NCBI RefSeq assembly: GCF_006334915.2
Contig: NZ_VDMA02000007.1
Span: 248,001 to 312,000 of the forward strand
Reading direction: 5' to 3'
DNA length: 64,000 bases
From: Microbispora catharanthi
GTDB lineage: Bacteria; Actinomycetota; Actinomycetes; Streptosporangiales; Streptosporangiaceae
Part shown: positions 8,590 to 17,785 of the stretch, piece after piece
Position numbering within the stretch: the stretch's first letter is position 1
Layout of the letters: every line of letters starts with the position of its first letter
Made by a program: the position numbers and the translations under genes
The notes under the pieces: model-generated
Databases searched by the model: none
The model's input: the letters and a program-made list of their open reading frames with translations, nothing else
What the model was told of the DNA's origin: nothing

Positions 8590-8991
8590 ATGCTTTTCGG
8601 ACAGGAACACGTCAAGCGCTACATCGAGACCGACGGCGAGGAAGGCCACGACTGGCAGGGCACCACGGTGGCCATCCTCACCACCAAGGGCCGTAAGTCG
8701 GGCCGGCTCCGCAGCACCCCGCTGATCTACCAGCCGTACGGCGACGCCTACCTGGTGATCGCCTCCAAGGGCGGGGCAGACGAGCACCCGCTGTGGTACC
8801 TCAACCTCCAGGCCGAGCCCGAGGTGGAGTTCCAGATCAAGGGGGACAGGTTCAAGGCGCGCGCCCGTACGGCGACCTCCGAGGAACGACCGGACATGTG
8901 GCGGACGATGGCCGCGACCTGGCCCGCATACGACGAGTACGCCACCAAGACCGACCGGGAGATCCCGGTCGTCGTCATCGAACGCGTGTAG
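8590..8991 (+). CDS. nitroreductase family deazaflavin-dependent oxidoreductase
   Basis: A 133-residue split-beta-barrel protein of the DDN/FDOR-A group, which uses the deazaflavin cofactor F420. The signature is TTKGRKSGRLRSTPLIYQPY followed by SKGGADEHPLWYLNL, the loop that holds F420 phosphates and glutamates. Members reduce quinones, nitroaromatics or fatty-acid-like substrates. Its start follows GGGAAGG. It sits 28 bp behind the TetR gene on the same strand, so it may belong to the same response and detoxify what the exporter removes. That last point is inference. Confidence 0.9.
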   Translation: MLFGQEHVKRYIETDGEEGHDWQGTTVAILTTKGRKSGRLRSTPLIYQPYGDAYLVIASKGGADEHPLWYLNLQAEPEVEFQIKGDRFKARARTATSEERPDMWRTMAATWPAYDEYATKTDREIPVVVIERV

Positions 8992-9191
8992 GCACACGGG
9001 GGCGCGCCGGGCACGGGCGGTCAGGAACCAGCCGGCCCCCGGCTCGCCCCGTCGTCCGCACGCGGCGCTTCGTCGGCGGCCTCCGCCGCCCGCATCCGTC
9101 TGGGCGGCCCGCCGCCCCCGGCGAACCCAGTGACTCGTGCGGCCGTCGGCGGTATCTTTCCCGCATGATCCTCAGTGACGGGGGAGGCTCT

Positions 9192-9863
9192 GTGAGCGAC
9201 GGCCGCACCGCCGAAATCATGATCGCCGAGGCCCGGAAGGCCTTGTGGGTCATGGTCGGCTTCCTGGCGCTGATCTGGGTCGTGCAGGTGGCCAACTGGG
9301 CCTCGGGCTACTCGCTCAGCTACAGCTACGGCATCAGGCCCTGGGACGTCGAGCGGCTGCCCGGGATCGTCTCCGCGCCGCTCCTTCACTGGAGCTGGGA
9401 GCACATCGAGGGCAACTCCGGGCCGCTGTTCATCTTCGGGTTCCTCGCGGCCTACCGGGGCGTACGGCGCTTCCTCGGGGTGACCGGGCTGATCGCCGTC
9501 GCCAGCGGGCTCGGCTCGTGGTTCACCGCCGACTCCTCCACGGTCGGCGCGGGCGCGAGCGGACTGGTGTTCGGCTACTTCGGGTACGTGCTCGTGCGCG
9601 GAGCCTTCGACCGGCACCTGATCGACATCGTCATCGGCCTGGTCATGGGCCTGTGCTTCGCCTACCAGTTCGCCGGGCTGCTGCCGGCCGAGGGCATCGG
9701 CTGGCAGGCCCACGTCTTCGGCTTCGCGGGCGGCATCCTCGGCGGCTACCTGTTCCGCGACCGGCGGGCCAAGGGCACGACCGGGAGTGCGCCTCCCGCC
9801 AGTGCCGCTCCGCCCGACTCCCGATCCGCCCTGCTTAAGGAGATCGAGGACCTCGGCCTGTAG
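9192..9863 (+). CDS. rhomboid family intramembrane serine protease
   Basis: A 223-residue integral membrane protein with about six helices. The active site is complete: the nucleophile Ser in GAGASGLVFGYFGYV (GxSG), the His in GWQAHVFGFAGGILGGYLF and the HWSWEHIEGN (HxxxN-like) motif of helix 2. It cleaves membrane proteins within or near the bilayer. The best start is GTG 9192 with GGGGAGG four bases upstream. ATG 9165 is also in frame, exactly six bases after TATCTT, which would make a leaderless form nine residues longer. A short charged tail ends in KEIEDLGL. It appears monocistronic. Confidence 0.9.
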   Translation: MSDGRTAEIMIAEARKALWVMVGFLALIWVVQVANWASGYSLSYSYGIRPWDVERLPGIVSAPLLHWSWEHIEGNSGPLFIFGFLAAYRGVRRFLGVTGLIAVASGLGSWFTADSSTVGAGASGLVFGYFGYVLVRGAFDRHLIDIVIGLVMGLCFAYQFAGLLPAEGIGWQAHVFGFAGGILGGYLFRDRRAKGTTGSAPPASAAPPDSRSALLKEIEDLGL

Positions 9864-10070
9864 GCCCATGCCCGTGCGCGACCGCCCCGTGTCCGCGGCG
9901 ATCGGCACCTGCACGACAAGCCCGTGAAGGAGGCTGACCGGCAGATGGCGGCTACCGATGTGTCCCCGATCCAAAGCCCGGCCCGAGCCCCACTCCGCCG
10001 ACTCCTTCCGCGGGTTGCCGGGACCGTCTGCTGATCGGGCCGCTGTGCGCGTCTTTCCGCGGCCATACGG

Positions 10071-11219
10071 TCAGGGCTCGGGGTGGTCGGGTGGATGGCA
10101 GGGGATGCTGGCGGTGAGCGCGAACCCGCCCTCGGCGGTCGGGCCGAACGTGAGCCGCCCGCCCACCAGGGTGACGCGCTCGCGCAGGCCGGGCAGCCCG
10201 TAGCCGCCCCCCGCGTCAGCGGGCACCCGGACCGGAACGGCCCGGCTCTTGCCGCTGTTGACCACCGACACGTTCAGCACGCCGCCGTGGGCCTCGCAGA
10301 CCACCTGCACGTCGGCCCCCGGCGCGTGTTTGCGCACGTTGTTGAGGCCCTCCTGGACGACGCGGTAGCAGGCGTGGCCGGCCTGCCGCGACAGCGTCTC
10401 CTCCGGCACGTCGTAGTGCAGGGCGACGCGCAGGCCGGTTGCCCTGCCCTCCTCGACCAGGCGCGGTATCCCCTCGACGCTCTCCGCCGAGGGCGGCAGG
10501 TCCCTTCGCCGCAGCGCCGTGAGCAGCTCGCGCAGCTCGGTCAGCGCCCGCACGCCCTTGTCCTCGATGTTCCTGGCCAGTTTGCGGATCTCGTCGAGCT
10601 CGTCGGCGTCCTGGATGAGGCCGGCGTTCAGGACCATCACGGTCACCGCGTGCGTCACCGTGTCGTGCAGCTCACCGGCGATGCGGCGGCGTTCCTGGGC
10701 TGCGGCGCGCTCCTCGCGCGCCCGCACGCCCGCCCGCAGCTCCCGGATCATCGCGCGGTAGCGCCACACCCAGGTGCCCACCAGCGCGGGCAGGAAGATC
10801 AGCGTGGCCGCCCGCACCGTCACGGCGACGGGCAGCCGGTCGGTGTAGGGGCTCGCGTAGTCGGCCAGCGCGTAGACCCCCGCGAGCGCGGCGGTCACCC
10901 ACGGCCATCGGCGCACCGTGTTCTGCGCCGTCATCGAGTACGCCGCCAGCATCAGCGGCATCGTCTGGCCCGCGAGCAGGGCGCAGGCGACGGTGGCCAC
11001 GATCACCGGCCAGGCCGCACTGCGCCGGGTCAGCATGGACGCGGCCGCCGCGCCGGCCGCGGCGATCTGGGCCCACCACGGCACGGCGAGGAACGGCAGG
11101 GCCGGGAAGGAGCGGCCGAACATCACCGCCGGCACCGCGAAGGCGAGGACGGCGACGGCGAGCAGCACGTCGGCCGCCGCCTCCCGGCGCGCCGCGAGCC
11201 CGGCCCACTTCTCCCCCAT
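10071..11219 (-). CDS. sensor histidine kinase, NarL-partner (HisKA_3) type, orphan
   Basis: A 382-residue membrane kinase. The N-terminal 150 residues hold four to five hydrophobic segments with little extracytoplasmic sequence. They are followed by the HisKA_3 dimerisation box ERRRIAGELHDTVTHAV with the phosphoacceptor His, the N box CYRVVQEGLNNVRKHAP and the G box GGYGLPGLRERVTLVGGRL. Such kinases phosphorylate NarL/LuxR-type response regulators. No regulator gene is adjacent: the upstream neighbour is a divergent helicase and the downstream one a convergent rhomboid gene. Its partner must be elsewhere. Confidence 0.92.
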   Translation of the reverse strand: MGEKWAGLAARREAAADVLLAVAVLAFAVPAVMFGRSFPALPFLAVPWWAQIAAAGAAAASMLTRRSAAWPVIVATVACALLAGQTMPLMLAAYSMTAQNTVRRWPWVTAALAGVYALADYASPYTDRLPVAVTVRAATLIFLPALVGTWVWRYRAMIRELRAGVRAREERAAAQERRRIAGELHDTVTHAVTVMVLNAGLIQDADELDEIRKLARNIEDKGVRALTELRELLTALRRRDLPPSAESVEGIPRLVEEGRATGLRVALHYDVPEETLSRQAGHACYRVVQEGLNNVRKHAPGADVQVVCEAHGGVLNVSVVNSGKSRAVPVRVPADAGGGYGLPGLRERVTLVGGRLTFGPTAEGGFALTASIPCHPPDHPEP

Positions 11220-11345
11220 ACCGCTAGTTTGTGGGTTTGACCTGCGGCTTCGTGCAGCGCCACGCCCCTTTGACGTAGCTGTGCCACACCTTGCCGTACG
11301 TCGGGCCGGTCGAAACAGTCGTGCGTCTTGGGCAGGATAAGAGGC

Positions 11346-13862
11346 GTGAGCGAAAGCATGAGCCTCCTCCGCCGTCTTCCGTCCGGCTCAGCATCCGGCG
11401 CCGACCCGGACGCGCTGTTCGACGCGTTCGTGTCGTGGAACGCCGATCGCGGGCTCACGCTCTACCCTGCGCAGGAGGAGGCGCTGATCGAGGTCGTCTC
11501 CGGCAACAACGTGATCGTGTCCACGCCCACGGGGTCGGGCAAGAGCCTGATCGCCGCCGGCGCGCACTTCGCGGCGCTGGCCCGGGACGAGATCAGCTTC
11601 TACACCGCGCCGATCAAGGCGCTGGTGTCGGAGAAGTTCTTCGACCTGTGCGCGCTGTTCGGGACCGAGAACGTCGGCATGATGACCGGCGACGCCACCG
11701 TGAACGCCGACGCGCCCGTCATCTGCTGCACCGCCGAGATCCTCGCCCAGATCGCGCTGCGCGACGGCGCGGACGCCGACGTCGGCACCGTGATCATGGA
11801 CGAGTTCCACTTCTACGCCGAGCCCGACCGCGGCTGGGCCTGGCAGGTGCCGCTGCTTGAACTGCCGCAGGCGCAGTTCGTGCTGATGTCGGCCACGCTC
11901 GGCGACGTCGAGCGCTTCCAGACCGACCTCACCCGCCGCACCGGCCGCCCCACCAGCGTGGTCAAGCACGCCGAGCGCCCGGTGCCGCTGATCTACTCCT
12001 ACCGGACCACTCCCCTGCACGAGACGCTGGAGGAGCTGCTGTCCACCCAGCAGGCCCCGGTTTACGTCGTGCACTTCACGCAGGCCGCGGCGATGGAGCG
12101 CGCCCAGGCGCTCATGAGCATCAACATGTGCACCAAGGCCGAGAAGGAACAGATCGCCGCCCTGATCGGCAACTTCCGGTTCACCACCCGGTTCGGCCGG
12201 GCCCTGTCCCGGCTCGTACGGCACGGCATCGGCGTGCACCACGCGGGCATGCTGCCGAAGTATCGCCGCCTGGTGGAGCGCCTCGCGCAGGCGGGGCTGC
12301 TGAAGGTCATCTGCGGCACCGACACGCTCGGCGTGGGGGTCAACGTCCCGATCCGCACCGTGTTGTTCACCGCGTTGTCGAAGTTCGACGGCACGAAGGT
12401 GCGGCGGCTGCGGGCGCGGGAGTTCCACCAGATCGCCGGGCGGGCCGGCCGGGCGGGCTTCGACACGGTCGGCTACGTCGTCTGCCAGGCCCCCGACCAC
12501 GTCATCGAGAACGAGCGGGCGCTGGCGAAGATCGGCGACGATCCCAAGCGGCGCCGCGGCTACGCGCGCAAGAAGCCGCCGGAGGGGTTCGTCGGCTGGA
12601 GCGAGGACACGTTCGAGAAGCTCCAGACGGCCGAGCCCGAACCGCTGACCTCCCGCTTCAAGGTCAGCAACGCCATGCTGCTGTCGATCATCAACCGCCC
12701 CGGCGACTGCTTCCAGGCGATGAAGCGGCTGCTGACCGACAACCACGAGGACCGCAAGGCGCAGCGCCGCCACATCAGCCACGCCATCGCGATCTACCGC
12801 TCGCTGCTGGCCGGCGGCATCGTGGAGAAGCTCACCGAGCCCGACGAGCACGGCCGCATGGCCCGGCTCACCGTGGACCTGCAGGAGGACTTCGCGCTCA
12901 ACCAGGCGCTGGCCACGTTCGCGCTGGCGAGCTTCGAGCTGCTCGACCGGGCCTCCCCCACGTACGCGCTGGACCTGGTCTCCATCGTCGAGTCGACGCT
13001 GGACGACCCCCGGCAGATCCTGCACGCCCAGCTCAACAAGGCCAGGGCCGAGGCGGTCGCGCAAATGAAGGCCGACGGCATCGAGTACGAGGAGCGGATG
13101 GAGCGCCTCGCGGAGATCACCCACCCGATGCCGCTGGCCGACCTGCTCTTCGGCGCGTACGAGACCTACCGGCGCGGGCACCCCTGGGTCGGCGACCACG
13201 TCGTGAGCCCCAAGACGATCGTGCGCGACATGTACGAGAGGGCGATGACCTTCACCGAGTACATCCAGTTCTACGAGCTGGCCCGCTCGGAGGGCACGGT
13301 GCTGCGCTACCTGGCCGACGCGTACCGCACGCTGTCGAAGACCGTGCCCGAGCACCTGAAGACCGACGACCTCGTGGACCTCATCGAATGGCTGGGCGAA
13401 CTGGTGCGCCAGGTCGACTCCAGCCTCATCGACGAGTGGGAGAAGCTGGCCAACCCGGCCGAGGCGCTGGCCGCCGGGCAGGAGCAGTTGGAGACCCGGA
13501 CCCGCCCGGTCACCGCCAACGCGCGCGCCTTCCGGGTGCTGGTCCGCAACGCGATGTTCCGGATGGTGGAGCTCGCCGCACTGGACCGCGAGGAGGAGCT
13601 GGTCGAGCTCTACCCGGACGTCGACTGGGGCGCGGGCCTGGACGCCTACTACGAGGAGCACGACGAGGTCCTCACCGGCCCGGCCGCCCGCGGCCCGGCC
13701 CTCCTGCTCATCGAGGAGGAGAAGGAGCTGTGGCGGGTGCGTCAGATCATCGACGACCCGGCCGGCAACCACGACTGGGGCATCGGCGCCGAGGTGGACC
13801 TGGCCGCCTCCGACGAGGAGGGACACGCCGTCCTCCACGTCACCGGCCTCACCCGCCTCTAG
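11346..13862 (+). CDS. DEAD/DEAH-box (Ski2-like) helicase with C-terminal DUF3516 domain
   Basis: An 838-residue superfamily 2 helicase. Motif I is STPTGSGKSLIAAG, motif II DEFH in VIMDEFHFYAEP, motif III LMSATLGD, and motif VI is in FHQIAGRAGRAGFDTVGY. The part beyond residue ~380 matches the actinobacterial DUF3516 extension with winged-helix and ratchet-like features, as in Ski2/Mtr4 relatives. It probably unwinds structured RNA or RNA-DNA hybrids, and the exact role is not established. GTG 11346 is chosen as start (AGGATAAGAGG upstream), with ATG 11358 also possible. It converges on the SDR gene with a 27-bp gap. Confidence 0.9.
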   Translation: MSESMSLLRRLPSGSASGADPDALFDAFVSWNADRGLTLYPAQEEALIEVVSGNNVIVSTPTGSGKSLIAAGAHFAALARDEISFYTAPIKALVSEKFFDLCALFGTENVGMMTGDATVNADAPVICCTAEILAQIALRDGADADVGTVIMDEFHFYAEPDRGWAWQVPLLELPQAQFVLMSATLGDVERFQTDLTRRTGRPTSVVKHAERPVPLIYSYRTTPLHETLEELLSTQQAPVYVVHFTQAAAMERAQALMSINMCTKAEKEQIAALIGNFRFTTRFGRALSRLVRHGIGVHHAGMLPKYRRLVERLAQAGLLKVICGTDTLGVGVNVPIRTVLFTALSKFDGTKVRRLRAREFHQIAGRAGRAGFDTVGYVVCQAPDHVIENERALAKIGDDPKRRRGYARKKPPEGFVGWSEDTFEKLQTAEPEPLTSRFKVSNAMLLSIINRPGDCFQAMKRLLTDNHEDRKAQRRHISHAIAIYRSLLAGGIVEKLTEPDEHGRMARLTVDLQEDFALNQALATFALASFELLDRASPTYALDLVSIVESTLDDPRQILHAQLNKARAEAVAQMKADGIEYEERMERLAEITHPMPLADLLFGAYETYRRGHPWVGDHVVSPKTIVRDMYERAMTFTEYIQFYELARSEGTVLRYLADAYRTLSKTVPEHLKTDDLVDLIEWLGELVRQVDSSLIDEWEKLANPAEALAAGQEQLETRTRPVTANARAFRVLVRNAMFRMVELAALDREEELVELYPDVDWGAGLDAYYEEHDEVLTGPAARGPALLLIEEEKELWRVRQIIDDPAGNHDWGIGAEVDLAASDEEGHAVLHVTGLTRL

Positions 13863-13889
13863 CCGTGGAGGCCGGGGACGGCTCCGGCG

Positions 13890-14630
13890 TCAGACGGTGT
13901 ACCCGCCGTCCACGGCGAGGGCGGTGCCGGTGATGTAGCGGCCGCCGGGGCCCGCCAGGTAGGCCACAGCGGCGGCGATGTCCTCGGCCTCGCCGTAACG
14001 CCCCAGGGCCGTGAGGGAGCGCTGGAAGCCGGCGGTCTCGCCGTCGGCCGGGTTCATGTCGGTGTCGATCGGGCCCGGGTCCACGATGGTGGCGGTGATC
14101 CCGCGCGGTCCCAGCTCCCGGGCGAGCCCCTTCGTCAGCCCGACGAGCGCGGATTTGGCCGTCGCCTGCAGGACGAAGTTCGAGCCGGGAACGCGCCCGT
14201 TGAAGCACGACCCGACGCTGATGATCCGTCCGCCGTCGCCCATGTGCCGGGCGGCGGCCTGGGCGGCCAGGAACACCGACCGGACGTCCACGGCGAGCGC
14301 CCGATCCAGGTCCGCGGGGGACACCTCCGCCAGCGGGCCGTAGGCGAGGAAGCCCGCGTTGTTCACCAGGATGTCGATGCGGCCCAGCTCCCGAACCGTC
14401 TGCTCCACCGCCTCCGCCGCCGCCTGCCGCTGGGTCAGGTCTGCCTGGATCGCCGTGGCCCTCCCCCCATGGGCCTCGATCTGCTCGGCGACCTCACGCG
14501 CTCGGTCCGCCGCCTCGACGTAGGTCAGCGCGACCGCCGCCCCCGCCTGAGCCAGCCGTTTCGCTATCGCCGCGCCGATCCCGCGGCTGCCGCCGGTCAC
14601 CAGCGCCACCTTGCCCGTCAGGTCGCTCAT
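13890..14630 (-). CDS. SDR-family oxidoreductase lacking the catalytic tyrosine
   Basis: A 246-residue FabG-like short-chain dehydrogenase fold. TGGSRGIGAAIAKRL is the NAD(P)-binding glycine motif, VNNAG is at residues 89-93, and PGPIDTDMN follows strand 6. Of the Ser-Tyr-Lys triad, Ser141 and Lys159 are in place but residue 155, where Tyr is expected, is Gln (codon CAG at 14168-14166). It is therefore probably inactive as a classical dehydrogenase, or acts by another route or as a regulator. ATG 14630 is preferred over the longer frame because AAGGAGG sits five bases upstream. Confidence 0.85.
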   Translation of the reverse strand: MSDLTGKVALVTGGSRGIGAAIAKRLAQAGAAVALTYVEAADRAREVAEQIEAHGGRATAIQADLTQRQAAAEAVEQTVRELGRIDILVNNAGFLAYGPLAEVSPADLDRALAVDVRSVFLAAQAAARHMGDGGRIISVGSCFNGRVPGSNFVLQATAKSALVGLTKGLARELGPRGITATIVDPGPIDTDMNPADGETAGFQRSLTALGRYGEAEDIAAAVAYLAGPGGRYITGTALAVDGGYTV

Positions 14631-14755
14631 CGACGCCTCCTTCGTTGACGGCTTGTTCGTCATGCCGAGAGGGTAGAAGTTGACATCGATGTCAGGTTCA
14701 AGACGTCGTCATGCGGGATGGCAGGCGCGGAGCGGCGAGCGCAGTGCCCGCCCGG

Positions 14756-15718
14756 TCAGCCGTAGTACTTCCTGGCGCCCTCGTGGAGCGGCACGGGGTC
14801 GGTCTTCGGCGCGTCGGCGAGGGTGATCTCCTTGGCCGACGCGTGCACCTTCTCCAGGTCGGCCTTGTGGTCGAAGATCAGCCGGGTCAGGTCCTCCGCG
14901 AGCTTCGCGTCCATCGCCGCGTTCACCACGAGAAGGTTCGGCACGACGATGGTCGGCACGTCGGACGGCGTGCCGTACGCCGCCTTGGGGATCACGCCCT
15001 CCGCGTAGACGGGGCCGTGGGCGGCGCGCATGGCGGGCAGCACGTCGTTCAGCGGCACGAAGGTCACCTCGTCGCCCATGCTCGTCACCAGGTCGGTGAT
15101 GCCCGAGGTGGGCAGCCCGCCCGACCACACCAGCGCGTCGAGGGTGCCGTCCTTGAGCCCCTGCACGGTCTCGGGCAGCGACAGCGCCTGCCGTTTGACG
15201 TCCTTGCCGGGATCGAGCCCGGCGGCGGCGAGCAGCCGCAGCGCGATCACCTCCGTTCCCGAGTTCGGCGAGCCCGTGGACACGCGCTTGCCGCGCAGGG
15301 CGGCGACGGAGGTGATCCCGGCGTCGGTCCGCGCGATCACGTGCGTGTAGTTGCCGTACAGCCGGGCGAGCGCGCGGATCGGCTGCGGGGCGGTGAAGGC
15401 GCCGGTGCCCTTGACCGCGTCGGCGGCCGTGTCCGCGAGCGTGAAGGCGATGTCCGACTGTCCCCTGACCACCCGCTGGATGTTCTCCACCGAGGCGCCG
15501 GTGGCCTCCGCGGTCGCCCGGTGGCCCGGCAGGTGCTTGTCGATCAGCTCGGCGAGCCCGCCGCCCAGCATGTAGTAGACGCCGGTGGTGTTGCCGGTGG
15601 CGATCGACAGGCGGGTCCCGCCGCCCGTGCCGCCCCCCGCGCCCGACCGGTCGCCCCCGCAACCGGCGGCCAGCAGTGCCGCGGTGACGGCCAGCGCCGT
15701 CACGAGCCTGAACCTCAC
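14756..15718 (-). CDS. TAXI-family TRAP transporter solute-binding lipoprotein
   Basis: A 320-residue extracytoplasmic receptor for a tripartite ATP-independent periplasmic-type transporter. The N-terminus is a lipoprotein signal peptide with lipobox LLAAGC, and the mature part opens with the TAXI hallmark LSIATGNTTGVYYMLGGGLA. Later conserved blocks include DIAFTLADTAADAVKG and GKRVSTGSPNSGTEVIA. GTG 15718 overlaps the stop of the upstream permease gene as GTGA, so the two are translationally coupled. Substrates of TAXI systems are usually organic acids or amino acids, and none can be assigned here. Confidence 0.9.
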   Translation of the reverse strand: MRFRLVTALAVTAALLAAGCGGDRSGAGGGTGGGTRLSIATGNTTGVYYMLGGGLAELIDKHLPGHRATAEATGASVENIQRVVRGQSDIAFTLADTAADAVKGTGAFTAPQPIRALARLYGNYTHVIARTDAGITSVAALRGKRVSTGSPNSGTEVIALRLLAAAGLDPGKDVKRQALSLPETVQGLKDGTLDALVWSGGLPTSGITDLVTSMGDEVTFVPLNDVLPAMRAAHGPVYAEGVIPKAAYGTPSDVPTIVVPNLLVVNAAMDAKLAEDLTRLIFDHKADLEKVHASAKEITLADAPKTDPVPLHEGARKYYG

Positions 15719-17661
15719 GGATGCGCCTCCCTGTGTCTGCGGATGAAGTGGACGGCGAGTGCCAGGGCCGCGACGCCCAGCCCGGCCAGCACGGGCCAGG
15801 GCGACAGGACGAGCAGCAGGACCGCCGCCAGCGCGCACAGGCCCCGCTCGGCCGGACCGGCGGGGCCGGCGAGCCAGCCGCCGGTGGCCACCGCGAGGAC
15901 GGCCACGGCCAGCGCGGACACGACCGCGGCGAGCAGGATCTCGCCGATCGGCCCCTGGGCCAGCAGGGCCGCGCCGGACGGCGTGAGCACGAACGCGAAG
16001 GGCACGAGGAACGCCGGGAGCGTGTACTTCCAGGTGGCCCACATCGTGCGGTGCGCGTTGCCGCCCGTGATCGCCGAGGCGGCGAAGGCCGACAGCGCCG
16101 TCGGCGGGCTCACCTCGGACAGCACGGCGTAATAGAAGATGAACATGTACGCCTCGGCCGGGGTGACGCCGAGGTTCAGCAACGCGGGACCGATGATCAC
16201 GGCGGCGATGACGAAGGACGCCGTGACCGGCACGGCCAGCCCGAGCAGCAGCACGGCCAGCGCGCAGGCCACGGCGGTGGCCGCGAGGTTCCCCCCGGAC
16301 AGGCCGACGATCAGCGAGCCGGCCTTGAGCCCGAGCCCGGTGAGCGTGACCACGCCGACGATCGTGCCCGCCGCCGCGCAGGTGACCGCGACCGGCAGCA
16401 CGCCGGTGGCGCCCGCCGCCAGGGCCCGTACGGCACGACGCGGGGTCAGCCGGTTCTCGCCGCCGGTAGTGCGGTCCAGGAACGACAGGGCGAAGGCCAG
16501 CAGCGTGGCGTACACGACCGCACGGAACGGCGACTGGCCGAGGGCCATCAGGATGATGATCACGAACAGCGAGCTGAAGTGGTAGCCGAAGCGCCTGATC
16601 AGCGGCCAGGGACCGCCCACGTCCACCGGAACGGCCCGCGTGCCGTACCTGCGGGCGTCCATCTCGATCGCGAGGAAGACGCCCAGGTAGTACAGGACGG
16701 TCGGGATCGTGGCGTAGACGAGCACGGTCAGGTAGCTCACCCGCAGGTATTCGGCGATGATGAACGCCGCCGCGCCCAGCGTGGGGGGCGACAGGATCGC
16801 ACCGATGCCGGCCGCGGCCAGCACTCCTCCGGCCTGCTCGCGCGGATAGCCGGCCCGGCGCAGGATCGGCCAGGCCACGCTGCCCACGCTCACCGTGGTC
16901 GCCACGCCGGAACCGCTCACCGTGCCGAGCAGGAACCCCGCGAGTGTGACGGTCCGCCCCGGCGCGGAGCGCGAGCGGCGGAACGCGGCGAAGGAGACGT
17001 CGACGAAGAACCGCCCCGCCCCCGAGTGGTCGAGCACCGCGCCGTAGATCGTGAACAGGATGATGTACGTCGCCGCGACGTCGAGGGGCACGCCGTAGAC
17101 ACCCTCGGTGCCCATCGTGAAGGCCGCCACGATCCGGTCCAGGTCGTAGCCCCGGTGGCCGAGCGCCCAGTCGGCGGGCAGGTAGCCGCCGTAGTAGGCG
17201 TACGCGAAGAAGACCGCGCACACGACGGGCAAGATCCAGCCCACGGTCCGCCGGCACGCCTCGAGGAGCAGCAGCGTGAGCAGCGCTCCCGCCGCCACGT
17301 CGAGCGGCGTCGGCGCGTACGCCCGGCGGATGAGGTCGTCGAAGACGACGAGCGGATACACGCAGACGGCCAGGGACAGCGCCGCGAGCCCCCAGTCGAG
17401 CGGGCTGATCCGATCACCACCGCCCCGGCGCCGCGCCTTGTAGCAGACGAAGGCCAGCGGCAGCACCACGGCCAGGAACGCCATCCGGTAGGGCAGGACC
17501 GCCCCCGGCCGGAAGGTCTGGTAGAGCGCGTAGAGCGACAGGGCCAGCGCGACGATCGTGACGAGCGCCGCCGGGCGTCCGGACAGGCGCCGGGCGGGAC
17601 GCTCCGCGTCGAACTCGGCGACGAGGTTCTCCGCCGACGTCTCGTGCCGGGTCTCGGTCAC
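15715..17661 (-). CDS. TRAP transporter fused permease subunit (DctQ-DctM type)
   Basis: A 648-residue membrane protein in which the small (4-helix) and large (12-helix) TRAP subunits are fused, the form that pairs with TAXI receptors. Typical sequences are TFRPGAVLPYRMAFLAVVLP in the Q part, and in the M part GTVSGSGVATTVSVGSVAWP and ILSPPTLGAAAFIIAEYL, a pore hairpin motif, with a second copy SEVSPPTALSAFAASAITG. It uses an ion gradient to import the ligand delivered by the lipoprotein encoded just downstream. ATG 17661 is the clear start. A palindrome at 17712-17727 may regulate the operon. Confidence 0.93.
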   Translation of the reverse strand: MTETRHETSAENLVAEFDAERPARRLSGRPAALVTIVALALSLYALYQTFRPGAVLPYRMAFLAVVLPLAFVCYKARRRGGGDRISPLDWGLAALSLAVCVYPLVVFDDLIRRAYAPTPLDVAAGALLTLLLLEACRRTVGWILPVVCAVFFAYAYYGGYLPADWALGHRGYDLDRIVAAFTMGTEGVYGVPLDVAATYIILFTIYGAVLDHSGAGRFFVDVSFAAFRRSRSAPGRTVTLAGFLLGTVSGSGVATTVSVGSVAWPILRRAGYPREQAGGVLAAAGIGAILSPPTLGAAAFIIAEYLRVSYLTVLVYATIPTVLYYLGVFLAIEMDARRYGTRAVPVDVGGPWPLIRRFGYHFSSLFVIIILMALGQSPFRAVVYATLLAFALSFLDRTTGGENRLTPRRAVRALAAGATGVLPVAVTCAAAGTIVGVVTLTGLGLKAGSLIVGLSGGNLAATAVACALAVLLLGLAVPVTASFVIAAVIIGPALLNLGVTPAEAYMFIFYYAVLSEVSPPTALSAFAASAITGGNAHRTMWATWKYTLPAFLVPFAFVLTPSGAALLAQGPIGEILLAAVVSALAVAVLAVATGGWLAGPAGPAERGLCALAAVLLLVLSPWPVLAGLGVAALALAVHFIRRHREAHP

Positions 17662-17711
17662 GCGTCTCCCCTGCGGTGCGGCAAGCCCTTGACCGCAAGG
17701 TACGCCGAAGT

Positions 17712-17727
17712 TGACTTCGCGGAGTCA
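17712..17727. promoter_or_regulatory. small inverted repeat upstream of the TRAP operon
   Basis: TGACT-TCGCGG-AGTCA, a 5-bp inverted repeat with a nearly symmetric centre, lies 50 bp upstream of the TRAP permease start. It could be a regulator site, but no regulator gene is adjacent. Confidence 0.3.
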
Positions 17728-17785
17728 TCATCCGGATCACAGTCCGGTCACAGGCCGTAGTCCCGCTCCTACCGGCCGGTCGCGT

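Noticed and set aside
11388-13838. Long antisense open frame opposite the helicase gene
   Set aside because: It mirrors the helicase codons (high GC removes stops), has Arg/Val/Asp-biased composition and no motif. The same reasoning removes similar long frames opposite glmS, nrdA, gnd and the LuxR gene.
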